A DNA stretch of 64,000 bases from Coriaria nepalensis (GCA_027186245.1 CP114498.1:4471501-4535500); one strand, 5' to 3'. Positions 34,900 to 48,050 are shown, counted from the first letter of the stretch. Notes: generated by a model from the sequence alone, not told the origin. A program made the numbers and translations.

Positions 34900-36640
34900 A
34901 TCACAACCTACATTGTTCTAGTTTAAATATTTTTCATGAGATTTTGTTTAGGGATCTTTCTAGAGGTTGGTAACTTTGAGAGGCTCTCGACACTGGGGTT
35001 GATTTTCAATACTCTCGACATTATCATTCCACTTCTTTCTTCTACTCCGTCTCAATTCTCATGGAACTCACCAACTTTTAATAATTAATATATATTTGTC
35101 ACCGGATCACCAGTCCTGCTTTCATTCAACTCGATCTCAGCTTTTAGAATTCTTTCTCTTACACTTTACTCAAATTCTTGTCTCAGAGGAAAGAGATTGT
35201 TCACATATTTATTCTCTAATCATAATATATATATATGCAATTTCCTCACTAAATTTTTAACTCAAGATTAAACGAATGAATTAAAAAACACATGGATTAA
35301 AAAAATAAAAGACATTTACTCTTTGACTACACAATGCATGTTCGGCCACCAGTGGCCCTTTTATTAGCCACTTAAAGTCCTCACACTTTGATTTAGTCAA
35401 CAAGTGACTAAGTCTAACTTTCACTCAATCAAATTAAGTTGATTTCTATGTTATGGTATTTTTTCCAATGCTTGTCGTACTCGTTACTTATTGATGCAAG
35501 CTAAATGCATTGCACCTCATCATCACGCTCAAGTCACCTATTTCATGCAACCATCATTTCATCACCTAAATTGGAACAAACTAACTTATTTTGCTAAAGA
35601 ATCGCTTTCATGTTGCAATCATTCCTAGCTACAAAACATATATAATAATAAAACAACATAAGCGGATAAGTATAAAATATTAGTTACTAAGAACTCATAG
35701 TTCTTATAAATTTTTTGCCAATTCCCACTATTTTATTACAAATTCATATTTACTTTCTTTATATAAATCAAGAAAAATTACTTTTTCTTAGTGGAAAATT
35801 GATCCAAAATTAAATATTATTGTCCCATATGTCGTAACCAATCAAAATAAACATAAAAATGAAGCAAACAACTTTTATAATTATATCTCCTATAATTCAT
35901 CTAGCTTGCCTCTAAGAAACAATATAATCAGATAAGCATAAAATATTAGTTACTAAGAACTCAGAAGTCTTATAAATTTTTTGTCAACACTTACTACTCT
36001 ATTACGAATTAATATTTACCTTCTTTATATAAATCGTGAAAAATTACTTTTTCTTAGTGGGAAATAGATCGAAAATTGAATATTATGGTCCTATGTATCG
36101 TAGCCAATCATAATAAATACAAAATGAAGCAAACAACGCTTACAATTATATCTCATATAATTCCTCTATTTTGCCTCTAAGGAACCATAGCCACATATGT
36201 ACGTAAGCAACTATGTTTTCATAGTGAAGCTTTACTCAAACGTTCTTGTGAAATGTAAAATATTAAACTAGATCGAGCATATATACATGAGTACTTCCAG
36301 AATGATAGTATCACTCAATCACACATCATATGCATAAAAAATAAGTATAAATGTTTATGCTAACAATCAGTCCCGCATGCCATAGCCACCAACTTATGAT
36401 CAATATAAACACCCATATATAATGTTTAGAAGGCAAGCCATGAAACTATTTCATGAGCAAATTTAGTTTAATATAATCTAAGGACATGAAATTTGGTCTT
36501 TCAAAATAATCATATATATCATGCACATACTATCCTATGGTCATTTAAATATGACTACTTAACAAGGCATATATATGTACAATTCATGATATATGTTATT
36601 TAACACTCCTAAATTACATACATCAAATAGTCATTGAGCT
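34900..36640 (-). repeat. LTR/3' non-coding region of a copia element with an internal tandem duplication
   Basis: Non-coding sequence on the 3' side of a minus-strand copia remnant. It contains two diverged copies of a 266-bp unit (about 35660-35925 and 35926-36190) sharing AAAATATTAGTTACTAAGAA and AATTACTTTTTCTTAGTGG. LTR termini were not found. Confidence 0.5.
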
Positions 36641-36649
36641 TGTTTTAAT

Positions 36650-39600
36650 TGATTAAATACATATCAAACAATTAAAGCATAACCTTTTATGGAAAAGAAC
36701 ATTTCTAAAATAGGTAAGCTTGTAGTCTTTGGTCCCTTGGAGGTATCGCATAAACTTCTTTACACCTTTCCAATGTTTCCAACTAAGGTTACTTTGATAC
36801 CTTCCTAACATTCCAACTAGAAATGCAATATCAGGTCGTATACGAACCTGATCACGCATTAAGCTTTCAACTACATAAGCATAAGGAATAGTGCCAATCT
36901 CTTTCGTTTCAAGATCATTTCGTGGGTGCTGGTTCAAACTGAACTTATCACCTTCGATAATAGGTGTTATACCAGGTGAATAGTTTTTCATGTGAAATAT
37001 ATCAAGTACTTTATTGATATATGTTTCTTAAGATAAACTGATAATTCCTTGAGTTCTATCTCTATTAATCTTTATCCCAATTACATAAGAGGTTTCACTC
37101 ATACCTTTAACTTCAAATTACTTAGTAGAAATTACTTTACCTCATGAAGTAAACCTAATTAAGTTGATACAAGTAAAGTATTTTCTACATATAGGACTAG
37201 GAAAATAAGTTTAGTCTCACTTATCTTGAGGTATATACATTAATCCATAATGTTTTCTACAAAACCAAATGAGGTAATTACATTATGGAATTTAAAATAC
37301 CACTATCGAGAATCATGTTTTGGTCTACGTATTGATTTCTTGAGCTTGCAAACCAAGTTCTCCCTTTGAGACAAATCCTTCAGGTTGCTTCATATTTACT
37401 TCTTCCTCTAAATCTCCATTAAGGAATGTCATTTCACATCCATTTGGTTTAATTCCATATCAAAATGTGCTACTAATTCCATGATTATACGAAGTGAATC
37501 CTTCTTCGAGACTGGAGAGAAGTATCGTGATAATCAATCTCTTCTTGCCGAGTAAATCCATTGGCGACAAGCCTTACCTTATACTTTTTGACATTTTCTA
37601 GAGAATCTAATTTTGCCTAGGTTCCAACTCAACAAGATATCAGACTAAATTGTTAATCATCGAATTTATCACATCCTTCATGACATTGTACTATAATATG
37701 GATTTTCCTCCATTCATACCTTGTGAAAATGTGGAAAGATCATCTTCAACACCAACATCGGTCTCTTATTCTTATAGGTACACTATGTAATCAAAAGAAA
37801 TTGCAGTTTTTCGTGTTCTCATAGATATCATTAAACTTATGTCATTTTCTTATTGTTGATCTACTTGAACATCTTGTTCATGATGAGTTTCTTCATCTAT
37901 ATGAGGTTCCATAACAATTTCTTATTCAATACTTGTTGATCTTATAAGATTGAGTTGAATAATTGCAATTCTCAATAAAGATTAGGGAGTAGCATCATGT
38001 TTAGATATTTCCTCAAACACAATGTTACGAGGATACTACCATTTATCTCATCATTCTCAATGAACTTTGCATTCCATGATTCTACAATTTTTTGTAAATG
38101 GTTCAGATAGTAGAACCTATACACCTTGGACCATTCGACATAGCCAATGAAATAACCAATGACTATCCTTTGGTCAAATTTATTCTCTTATGGATTGTAA
38201 ACCCTAATTTTAACTTGAGCCCCATATGTGAGTATGTCTTAAACTAGGCTTTGAACCTTTCCATAATTCAAAGGGTTTCTTTGATACTACTTTGATTGAA
38301 ACTATGTTTAAGATATACATGGGGCTTCACTCCATAAAGAAATAGGAAGAATGAAGTCACTAATCATTGATCTTACCATGTCCATTGATGTTCATTTTTT
38401 TATTTCAACACTACCATTTTGTTATGGTGTGCCCGACAAAGTGTATTGTGCTATAATGCCTTCTTCTTCTAGAAACTTTTCAAATGGACCTGATATTTGA
38501 TTAGTACCCGTGTACCTATCATAATAATGTCCACATCTATTCGATCTCACGATCTTTATTTTTTTATTTTTTCAATTGTTTCTCTACATTAACTTTATAA
38601 ATTTCTAAAGCATTTAATTAATGCTTCCAACTTTTCATGAAGTAAAGATACATGTATTGTGATTTATCATCAATAAAGGTGATAAAGTATCTTTCATTAT
38701 TAAAACACCATTCGGCAAAAGGGTCACAAATACTAATGCATATTATCTATAAAATGTCAGAACTCCTCCTAGCACCTTTCCTGTTCTTGTTGGTTTGTAT
38801 CCTCTTTATGCAATCCACACAGGTCCCAAAGTCACAAAAGTCAAGATCCTTAAGAACCCCTTCTCTTGCTAGTCTCTTTATTCTCTGAATTGAGATATGA
38901 CCCAACTTTTGATGCCACAGAACAAAGGATTTCTCATCAACGTTATTTTACTTAGTACCACCATTCCCCATGTAAAGTTAACAAATTCAAATTTTGAGAA
39001 ATATTTAAACAAAGTTTAAAAAGACCACTGTCAATAAAACCATGTCATACAACATTAGTCTTAAAAAAAAAAAAAAAGACTACCCAAAAAATTAAATGCG
39101 TAAGCTTATTTTAAGAGTTTTGAAACTGAAATAAGATTCTTAGTAAAAGATGGTACACAAAAAGTTATTTATGAATTCAAGATGAAACCAAAACTGAGAA
39201 CTAATTTATATGTCTCAATCGAATCAACATGTGAATGGCTTCTGTTTTCTAAATAGATGTAGAGGTCACTTTTTGTCGGTTTTCTTATGGCTTGTCAAGC
39301 CCTGCACGGTAATAGCAACATGGATTGTAGTATCAGAGTTAATTCACCAAGCGTCATGAGAAAGTTGACATAAATTAGATTCAAAACACACTAAAGAATT
39401 GAGACTACCTTTCTTTTTTAGCCACTTTTTGTACTTCGGACAATCATTCTTCATACTGGGCCACTATTTCCCTCATTTTCATAACGTGCTCACGCTCACC
39501 CTTAGTGTTATTATGCTTATTGGATGACAATTCCTTCATCAGAGTACTTTCCAAAGCTATATGTGAAGATTCAAATTGTGCCTCAACTACCTTCAAGTAG

Positions 39601-39945
39601 TCTTTGACTTTATCATAATTGGGAATCGAGCCACGAATACTTTTATCAAGATGAGACTTTATAATCATCATGCTCGAATGGTTGCATCCCCTTTATGCAA
39701 TCCATACAAGTCCCAAAGTCGGAAAAGTCGAGATCCTTAAGAACCCATTCTCGTACCAATCTCTTTATTCTCTAAATTGAGATATGACCTAACCTTTGAT
39801 GCCATAGAACAGAGGATTTCTCATCAACCTTATTTCGCTTAGTACCACCATTCCCATGCAAAGTTAACAAATTCAAATTTTGAGAAGAATTTAAACAAAG
39901 TTTAAAAACACCATTATCAATAAAACCATCTCCTACAACGTACAT
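36650..39945 (-). mobile_element. Decayed Ty1/copia element (gag, pre-integrase, integrase, RT, RNase H)
   Basis: Reading down the minus strand: a pre-integrase piece (39939-39687), gag (39671-39444, YDKVKDYLKVVEAQFESSHI type), a second pre-integrase piece (39053-38801, LDFCDFGTCVDCIK), integrase (about 38530-38340, QYTLSGTP) and RT (about 37600-37000, VRLVANGFTRQEEIDY). The RT/RNase H junction follows (36991-36653, RPDIAFLVGMLGRYQSN, FMRYLQGTKDYKLTY). The catalytic YVDD is altered to YVEN near 37185. Stops and frame breaks are frequent. The duplicated pre-integrase piece upstream of gag shows a rearranged or nested structure. Confidence 0.82.
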
Positions 39946-39949
39946 GCTA

Positions 39950-42550
39950 TAGAATCAAGCAGGGAAAGAGCTTTCGCATCCATGGAACATAGAAAACCTC
40001 AGGGTCTACCCCAAAGGAAGTGTGGGAGAGGATGATGACTAGTATAATTCTTGTATTCTCGATCATGGTGTTCAAGCGAATACATCCCTAAATGAATGAA
40101 AGTATGTTTGGAGTCGGGTCTGCCTCTTCGCCTTCAGCTTCAGCCTCATCCCCTGAGGCCTCGTCACCTAGAAGCTCAGTCTCATCAACATTAAGACTGG
40201 AGAACTTTGGCTCGACCAAAGCAAGGCATGACAGAAAGCCCTTGTTGCTGATTTATAACTTCAATGTGGAGAAATCTCCAGACTCCAGGTACTTAGCCAT
40301 AGCGGCACTCTCTATCTTTGGAACCTCAACCTTGAGTCCCACCAACTCGGTGTAAGCATGTGTCAGGTGCTCATGGACCTTCTGGAGCTTGACCGTGTTA
40401 GCTTTTTTGAGGTCGACCTCCTCATGGTACTTCTGAAAGAGCTGATTCTTCTCAGATCTCAGCTCATTTATCTGCTGGACCGAGGAGAGGGTACTTTGCT
40501 TCAATTTTTCATTCTTTGCTCGCAGACGTTCAACCTCCTATTGTTGGAAGGTCTAGACCAAGGCTCCGACAATAGCTGAGGCAATTTGGCACTATTAAAA
40601 GAAAGAGGTGTTAGGAAGTAGAAAAAGAACTTACAGTGAAGAGGCGGGCGCTTAGGATCTCTTGAACCTTAGGAAGAGGAAACCCTAATTGGCATAAATT
40701 TTTCGGCCCCAAGTAAAGCTATGAGGTCTCCCTCAAATACTCTCTGAAAGAACCTTCAATAATACATGGCTCAAGTTGAGGACCTGACCTCGCCTATTAA
40801 GTTAGGAAGAGAAGCATGGAAGTACACCAGCTGAGAGCCGAGGATAGGGTAGGAGTTGCTCTGCTGGGAATATCCGCTGAAGGGCTAGGGGTGACCTAGG
40901 CTAGAGCAGCTAGTGAAGGGAGAGATGAGCTAGATATATCCACCCTCGGGTCAGCCTGAAGTAGTAGCACCTCAGTTATGGGCCTTTTGCTCTAGCCTGA
41001 TGACCTTAGAGGCCTCCCTTATTGTCTCTTCGATTACTTTGTGGTTTCTTTGGCTTCTTTCCTCCTCTGCCACTCTTGAAATTTTTTGTCAGTCAAAGTA
41101 GCGACCTTAGATTTGGAGATGTTCTCTATAGGAGACGAAATGTTAGAAAGGCGCATTCAAGGAAATGTTTGGCTTATATAATAAGAAATAAATATAAATA
41201 CCAAGAGGGAGAGCCCTAGGTTCAGCTCGAGGAATGGTATGAAAGGGTCTATGTCTAAAGAAGAGTTAGCACAGATTAGACAATAATTTGTCAATCGGTC
41301 TATTGTTAGAACTATCCTAAAATTCCTCTCCTCTTCAGTCCAACTTAAAATGGCCTCCCACACGGCCTCGTCCGTCTCGGAAAGTAGCAGATTAGTCTTA
41401 GGTGTGCACTTTTCTTCAAACTCGGTATAGATTGAGTAGTGGCAAAAAGGGAACTGCCAACTCTTTGTCGCCAACTCTTTGTCAGGATGAACCACTTCTC
41501 CTTTTAGAACTTATTGGCTTGGGGGAGCCCAGTTATCGGCTTATCATTTTCTAATGAATTATAGTACCACCCCTGATTACTCCGGCTTAAACTTATCAAT
41601 GAGTGGAAAAAGCTACTTCTTGGGGTGTGCCCAGTCTCTTCATAATATAACACAAACAGCTCTAGTACAGTTCTCCATGTATTGGGGACCAACTGGCTAG
41701 GAGGAAGCCTCCAAGTGTATAACAAGGATTGAATGACGAGGTAGAGTGGTACTCTGACGCTCTAGACAAACATATCTATGTAGACATTCTGTCTCTCCAG
41801 ACTCATCAGCGCCCACTAAGGATATTCGCTCATACTTCTTAGGTACGCGTATGTTGATGTTGGACGAGACGTTGTACTCCGTCAGCATGTGGAAACGATC
41901 ATTCTCGTGAAGGTAGAAGTGACTTCCTTGTAGTGATCAGGCCGAGGCCGAGCCAACCCCTTTATTTTCTTCTTCGGTTCATGTCGGACCTTCCTTGGCT
42001 TATCCATCTCGGATGTACCTGACCATAAGAGGGGAATGGGTCAGCCTTAGGTCGGGGATTCAAGGTGGTCCTATAGTCAGCCAATAAGGCAAAAATTGGT
42101 CTAGGTGTTGGGAAACTCTAAAGAGCAGAATGACTGAGGGTGATCCTAGTATCAGTCAAGAGTGTGAATTTCCTAAGTGTTGAGGAGTACAGAGGAGTAT
42201 TGTAAATGAGCAAGGTACTAGGGTTAGCTTGGAATTCTAAATTTGCCTAAGTGTGGGAATTCTAAGGAGAAGAATATATGTCTTATGAGTCAGTGTAAGG
42301 AAAACATCTACATGGTCAGTTCCTAGGTCTACTTCCGATCAAAATGCATCGTTTCAAAGAAAAATTAAGCGGGAAAAGATTTAAATGAAGAACAGTTGAC
42401 GAAAAACTAAAGAATTCGCATAAAAGAGAGAAAAATGCAGAGGGATGAGACAACTTACTTGCCCTGTCAGACATGGTTGAGGGAGTGATTGATGTAGACG
42501 ATGGTTCACGGTGGTGGATGTGGCGACGAAAGGCAGCGGACTTCACGAAA
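39950..42550 (-). mobile_element. Remnant of a gypsy-type element ('putative gypsy type transposon' ORF)
   Basis: Minus-strand reading segments between 42480 and 40100 resemble the plant 'putative gypsy type transposon' (Transposase_28) proteins. They include a MSDRASK start region near 42470, RVPKKYERISLVGADE near 41840, and WRLPPSQLVPNTWRTVLELF near 41700. A long coiled-coil piece occurs near 40500-40260 (INELRSEKNQLFQKYHEEVD). Frame changes and stops separate them. The family assignment is by remembered motif only. Confidence 0.6.
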
Positions 42551-43450
42551 GGCAGATGGGTTAAGAGAAAATAACGGAGTTTAGAGAGTAAAGAAGCTTT
42601 GAGTGAAGGAGGAAATGGCAGAATAGTGTTTTAATGTGAAGATGGAAGGGGAACGAACGCGATGGTTGAGTGTGGTAGCTGGCATGTTCCACTTGTCATG
42701 TTTCTGGAGCTCATCACGGATAATGATGAGCGCGAATCGAGGTGCATTTAAGATGCCAACATACATCTTTTCACATCCCTCAATATGGATGGGGGGGTCA
42801 GTATGGTGAGGCAGGAGCTTGTCAGTCGGAATAGAGATCAAAATACCATGTAACTCACAGATTATGGTTATGTGTTAAGGGGCTAAGTGTTATACATGAT
42901 TCCGGAACAACCTCAGTTGGGTAGCCTCAGAGATCGAGGCTGGGGATCATCGACCGAGATAATGGAAATAGAGCACGGAGGGGAGATGGTAACTGAGGTT
43001 GAGATACGGAATGGCTAAAGTGGCGTCAGCCTAACTATCCATCTTTGGATGAGACGAGAAGTTTCAAGAAGACGCTAAGGCTGAGCCAGGTATTTCCTCG
43101 CTCAGCTCAGCTGTTGGCAATGTGACCATAAACGAGTAAACAGGTGGAAAGTAATCGATACTCGAGTGGAGACTTTGCCCTTAGTGTGTCAGACGGAAAG
43201 GACGCGGCTATGCGTTGAGGTGCTCTGGAGGATGTCAGACTGGGGCGGCGCCGTGCCACTTAGGGGGAGCATATGAGTGGGGCACAGATCCCTGCCATGC
43301 TAGATTGTGAGGCGATAATACTATCATGAAGCAGGGGGCGGTCGGAGTACTGAGCAATGAGAGCACGACATATGTAAAGTTGTCGGATACCTTCCAACTT
43401 AAATTAGGTATAAAAACAAAATTACAAAATAGTAAGAGGTAATGCATGAT
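42551..43450 (-). repeat. Non-coding part of the gypsy-type element (leader or LTR)
   Basis: Base composition is as in the adjoining remnant and clearly less AT-rich than the flank beyond 43450. There are no coding domains. LTR ends were not determined. Confidence 0.4.
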
Positions 43451-45880
43451 TCCTAAGAGAATTCATAACCCCTTCAATAATTTCCTTTTATCACTCTAGA
43501 ACACTGACTAGAGCATCGGAGCAAGGTTGGCTAGTCACCACCCTGACTGTAGTTTATTGCTGAGTTCAGGAAGAAATCTTGAAAAATACTGTAAATCATA
43601 AAACCCTTCGTAAGAGATAAAAATTTACGTTAACAATTTATAATCAAATTTATAAATTTAATTAGACCCGCTTCTAAATTCTTATAATAATATCAATAAA
43701 TGGAACCACGTAAAATTTACCCAAAAAGAAAGAAGCTTGAGAGAGACAACTGTATCCAGTCGACCAATGGATATGTAGATGGGGACAAATCTTGTCGCAC
43801 GTCTCCTTGATATTATATGCAAATACACAACTCAATTTGTTTTCATTCACTGGGGAATGGACACTAGTTTTGATCTTTTTATACAATCTATGAACAAAAA
43901 GCTGGTCTGCACTTAAAAACTATGTATATATAAATATATAATATTTTAATAAAGTTTTGTAATTACTGACGATTCCTAAGACGTCTTTCCACAGCTGATT
44001 GTAGTCGGTTTAAAAGTTGCTCGGATTCCTCACAATGTCTCAGATACTGTAACTAGTAAATAAATGTTTGGCATTTTTTTATATACTTAGTACTTGGGTA
44101 GGAGATACGTTAAATTCACTGATATTATTTTCATATATATATATATAATTTAATATATTATATAAAAATATTATTTATAATTAAGATAGAATTTAATATA
44201 TTATGTCATAGTATATAAAGTATATATGAAACTTTTTGAATACATTTAACAAATATAAGAATATGAATGAAATTTCAGACAATATCATTGAAAACTTCCA
44301 TTATCACATCCATGAGTAAATTATTTAAAATTATTAAAATTATTTTTTATTTCATATTCTTCATTTTTTATTCCTTACCACTTTTAATCTAAAAAATAAT
44401 CACTTCATCAATGATATTAATGATGTTTTTTTTAATGTGAATATTAATTCTAATATTAATAAAGCCTTATAAACTATTTTTATCCTTCAAATATTTATAG
44501 ATTTGTATATAATAATGAAAACGAAAAATTTAAAAATTAAAAGATAAAAATGAATTTAAAGCATAAAGAAAAACAATCAAATAATAAGTTCATGGATGAA
44601 AAATGATAATTTAGCCTTTATAATCTCGTTTATGCTTATTTTCAATCATAATTCCACCACTGATGTTACGATTGCCACATAAATTTTGTTGTATGACTAA
44701 GTTAAATTTTTTGAAAAATTAAAAAGTAAGATAAAGAGGTTAAAACTCTAAACTTCATTCAGAGTTAAACCTAAAAGGAGCTTCACAATATAATACCGAA
44801 GACGTATACGACGTAGATTGCAGACCTAAAAAGAAGAACAACCACTCTCCTCATCTCCTCTCACTCTCTAGCATCACCTTCTCTCTAACATACCCTAATC
44901 GCCGGTGTGCCACTCTATTTTCCGACTAGCCTCCGTCACGAAAAAAAGTTTCCTCTTGACTTTGTCGTTGAATCCCGCTAAGCAAGCTAATGTTTTGATG
45001 TTATTGAACTTCTTTTGACTATATTATTATAAAATTATAATTATGCTTTATAATTTTATATATATTTTGTAAGTAAATTTTAAATAATAGTTCGACGTAA
45101 TTTAAGCGGTATGTTGGCCAAATTTATTTATATATAATTAGATATAATTTGACAACTACTAGAGAAATAAATAAAATAAAACAAATAGCATAAAATAATA
45201 TATATAAATGATAATATGCTAATATTATTCATCAACCAATTGGTATCTAAAATTTAAAATAAAATATTACAAATTTAAAATTTAAAATTTTATATAAAAT
45301 AAATTATAATTTTAAATTTAAAAAAAATCAAATCAAATTCTTTTTTAATTTTATCCAATCCGATAAATAAATAAAAAATTTATTTATATAAAATTATCAA
45401 TAATATTATATGATCCAATATTTATCAATAATATTATATTAATATTATACGTATCATTTACCAAAAAATTACTCTTTAAAAATATGGCACCAAAAAACAA
45501 TAAAAGTAAAAAAGGCGTTTGCTTGTTGTATTGGCTGTGTCAAAACCCATTTCCGTTGTAGGTTTTATCCTACAATTTTTAAAACAATAATATCCGGGAA
45601 AAGTAAAGAAATGGACGGCGTTTAGGGTGGAAACTTTCTCATTTTGGACGGTGTCGTTGGATTTTAAAAAATTAATTACTGCTACTGGACACCAACTCAA
45701 TAGCGTAAAAAGATTGAAGAAAAAACAAATCAAAAAGAAATCTAATTGTTATGGGGTCCACTTGGCTTATGGTAGGCGTGACTATTTCCGAGACTTTCCA
45801 CTCATCTGCAACTACTGCAAACGTATTGTCCATTTCGGGTTCCAACCATTTACATGCTTCCACGTCACCATATAAACCCA
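43451..45880. other. AT-rich intergenic region
   Basis: No gene recognised. TA-rich microsatellites occur near 44130-44160 and 45160-45440, and a CT-rich patch lies at 44840-44890. The last 300 bases form the distal promoter of the SAG20-like gene. Confidence 0.4.
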
Positions 45881-45955
45881 GTCTCTCACAAAATTACCCT
45901 CTTTATCTAATGAAATAACAAAATACAGCCCATTGCTTGGATTCCACCCTCCCTG

Positions 45956-45963
45956 TATAAAAA
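45956..45963 (+). promoter_or_regulatory. TATA box of the SAG20-like gene
   Basis: TATAAAAA, 121 bp before the candidate CUG start (46077) and 286 bp before the first in-frame AUG. Transcription should start near 45990. The leader is CT-rich with a TCTCTCTCTCTGAG stretch. Confidence 0.65.
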
Positions 45964-46076
45964 CACGGATCACAACACATCCTCCTTAAGCTTTCTCCCC
46001 ACCCCATTAGAAACACAACCACAGCTGTCTATTCCTCTCTCTCTGAGTCTTCTAAACCCCTCCGTTTTGCCCAGAA

Positions 46077-46619
46077 CTGGCTATCTCCCAAGAAGCTCTG
46101 GAGAAAGAAGATTCCAGTAATCGAGGGCTGGTTCTCTCCCTCTATGACGCCATAAGCACAAGCGACGTCAGCACCGTACACAAGCTCGTCGCTCCTGACC
46201 TAGAGTGGTGGTTCCATGGTCCGCCTACCCACCAGTTTCTGATGCGCCTTCTCACCGGCCGCAGACCTAACTCCAGTTTCCATTTCGTTCCTCAATCTGT
46301 TGCCTCTTTCGGGCCCACCGTTCTGGTCGAGGGCTGCGATCCGAGCCGTTCTATCTCGTGGGTTCACGCTTGGACGGTCACTGATGGGGTAATTACCCAG
46401 GTCAGGGAGTACTTCAATACGTCGCTTACAGTTACCCGGCTTGGAAACCCGACAGATTCCCCTACACCGTCCGATTTCTCGTCCGCCTCCTCGACGTCCA
46501 CATCCTCTACGACTGAGATTACTCGCGCTTCGTCCTCGCATCATTGCCCGTCCGTCTGGGAGAGCACCCTGTCCGATCAGGTCGGGAAGTCGGTACCTGG
46601 TCTTGTCCTCGCCATATAA
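46077..46619 (+). CDS. SAG20: SAG20/WI12 (wound-induced, SnoaL-like) protein; start codon unusual
   Basis: WI12/SAG20 proteins are small SnoaL-like (NTF2-fold) plant proteins induced by wounding, senescence and stress; no enzyme activity is established. The reading frame contains the family motifs LEWWFHGPP, ISWVHAWTVTDG and ITQVREYFNTSLTVT. It ends KSVPGLVLAI, then TAA. The first in-frame AUG (46242, MRLLTG) lies after the conserved WWFHGPP block. Upstream the frame stays open to about 46050 and clearly codes for the N-terminal helix (SSNRGLVLSLYDAIS), yet holds no AUG. A CUG at 46077 has G at -3 and +4 and would give 180 aa; the AUG would give 125 aa and drop the first helix. The Ser/Thr-rich insert (about 46470-46540) is variable. 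Otherwise intact, with no intron seen. Confidence 0.85.
   Translation: MAISQEALEKEDSSNRGLVLSLYDAISTSDVSTVHKLVAPDLEWWFHGPPTHQFLMRLLTGRRPNSSFHFVPQSVASFGPTVLVEGCDPSRSISWVHAWTVTDGVITQVREYFNTSLTVTRLGNPTDSPTPSDFSSASSTSTSSTTEITRASSSHHCPSVWESTLSDQVGKSVPGLVLAI
46144..46155 (+). promoter_or_regulatory. Short upstream AUG ORF 1 in the SAG20-like gene
   Basis: ATG ACG CCA TAA, out of frame with the SAG20 coding sequence. It is the first AUG after the probable transcription start. Confidence 0.4.
46216..46242 (+). promoter_or_regulatory. Short upstream AUG ORF 2, overlapping the AUG of the SAG20-like gene
   Basis: An eight-codon ORF beginning ATGGTCCGC ends in TGA. Its last base is the first base of the in-frame AUG (TGATG at 46240-46244). 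Confidence 0.4.
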
Positions 46620-48050
46620 TTATTCAGCTGCTTTTAAATTCCGTGCCTAAATAAAAGTTCAATAATATTCCGCGTCCGTTAAAGTGAAAATAAAGGTGCA
46701 GCGCCTACGTGTTCGTCACTGGTTGGCGGAAAGCTTATGGGCTGAATTGCATCCTATGATATAGGGTTAATAGGAGCCAGAGAGATGTAGAAAACTTAAG
46801 GGCGTGTTTGGCTAGTCCGGTTGACATTTAAGTTATCTCCTCCTCTTCTTTGGTTGGAGTTGGGCCTTGGCCAGTTGGCCGGCTTTAGTGATTGTATTTA
46901 CTAGTGCAGGATTGGAACCATGTGGGCGAGACGCTCCTATTGGTCATATGATCCTGTCGTGTCTGTGAATTGGTGTGCTGCAATAATAATAATAATGACG
47001 TGTTCCAGCGTTTGTTTTAGTAAGGTCTACTTGGGTAATATTTAGAGAAAATACTTAAATTTTTAAATATAAAAAATTATTATGGGTGGAGCATAATTTT
47101 GATTAGTAATAGAATTTTAGATCGGTAGTATTATAATATTTGAAATTATATGGATGAATATTAAAAAAGTAATTTTATTTTAAGTTGATTTTTAATTTTT
47201 AAGAGTAAAAAATATGATTTTAATTTCGTTGATAAGACTTCACATTTTATCATGTTTTTTCTCTTTTGTAATCAAGCATATTATTTAGTCTCTTTTTTCA
47301 TAATTTTTTTCACATTCTTCATCTTCATTTACCTTTTTTCACTTTCTTCATCTTCTTCAAAAATTATATATAAAAATTATTTCAGCTCAAAATCACATTG
47401 CAGCTCTACTCTAATTTCTCTCTACGGACGCTAACCTTTAGAAATCATATCTCCACTTTTGAGTTGAACTTTTAATTCTAGTCGAACCTTCAATTACAGT
47501 ATAAATTCAATTATAATTGCAAGCTTGTCGATGCAAAGATGGTCTTTTATAATATAATTGGGAGAGATAGTGTAGAATAGTCTTGGTTGGGTAATAGTTA
47601 GCCACTAAAAGATGAGAATACAATTGGGAAATGTATGAGTGTATAAAATGGACTAACTAGTTTAAATATGAAAATATATACACCAGCAACCAATTATCTA
47701 GAAAACAAAACTCATTGTAAATTATTCTTGCACGTATGCGGCGACGAAGATCGACTCCAGGCTTGGCTATCGTGCTTGAACATTAAACATGATATGAGGT
47801 AGAAGTTGATTTATGTACTATGAAACTTGGTTTATTATGTTTTATGTATTATGGAACTTGGTTTATGGATTATGATTTATGTTGGTTTATAGTATGGTAA
47901 AAAAAACTAAGCTCTGTACTCCTACTTAATTAGAAACAACAATATTTATGTAATTGAAAGGTAAACTAGAATGTCATGAACAAAATAAAATAAACATTAA
48001 AATGCAACACTCAAGATTGATAATACACATGAAATATATACTCATAACTA
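46620..48050. other. 3' flank of the SAG20-like gene and AT-rich intergenic DNA
   Basis: No gene recognised. An (AAT)n stretch occurs near 46982-46996, and poly-T rich sequence lies near 47250-47350. Confidence 0.4.

Noticed and set aside
46200..46544. 114-codon minus-strand ORF rich in Arg/Gly
   Set aside because: Antisense to the SAG20-like coding sequence, whose GC-rich codons keep the opposite strand open.
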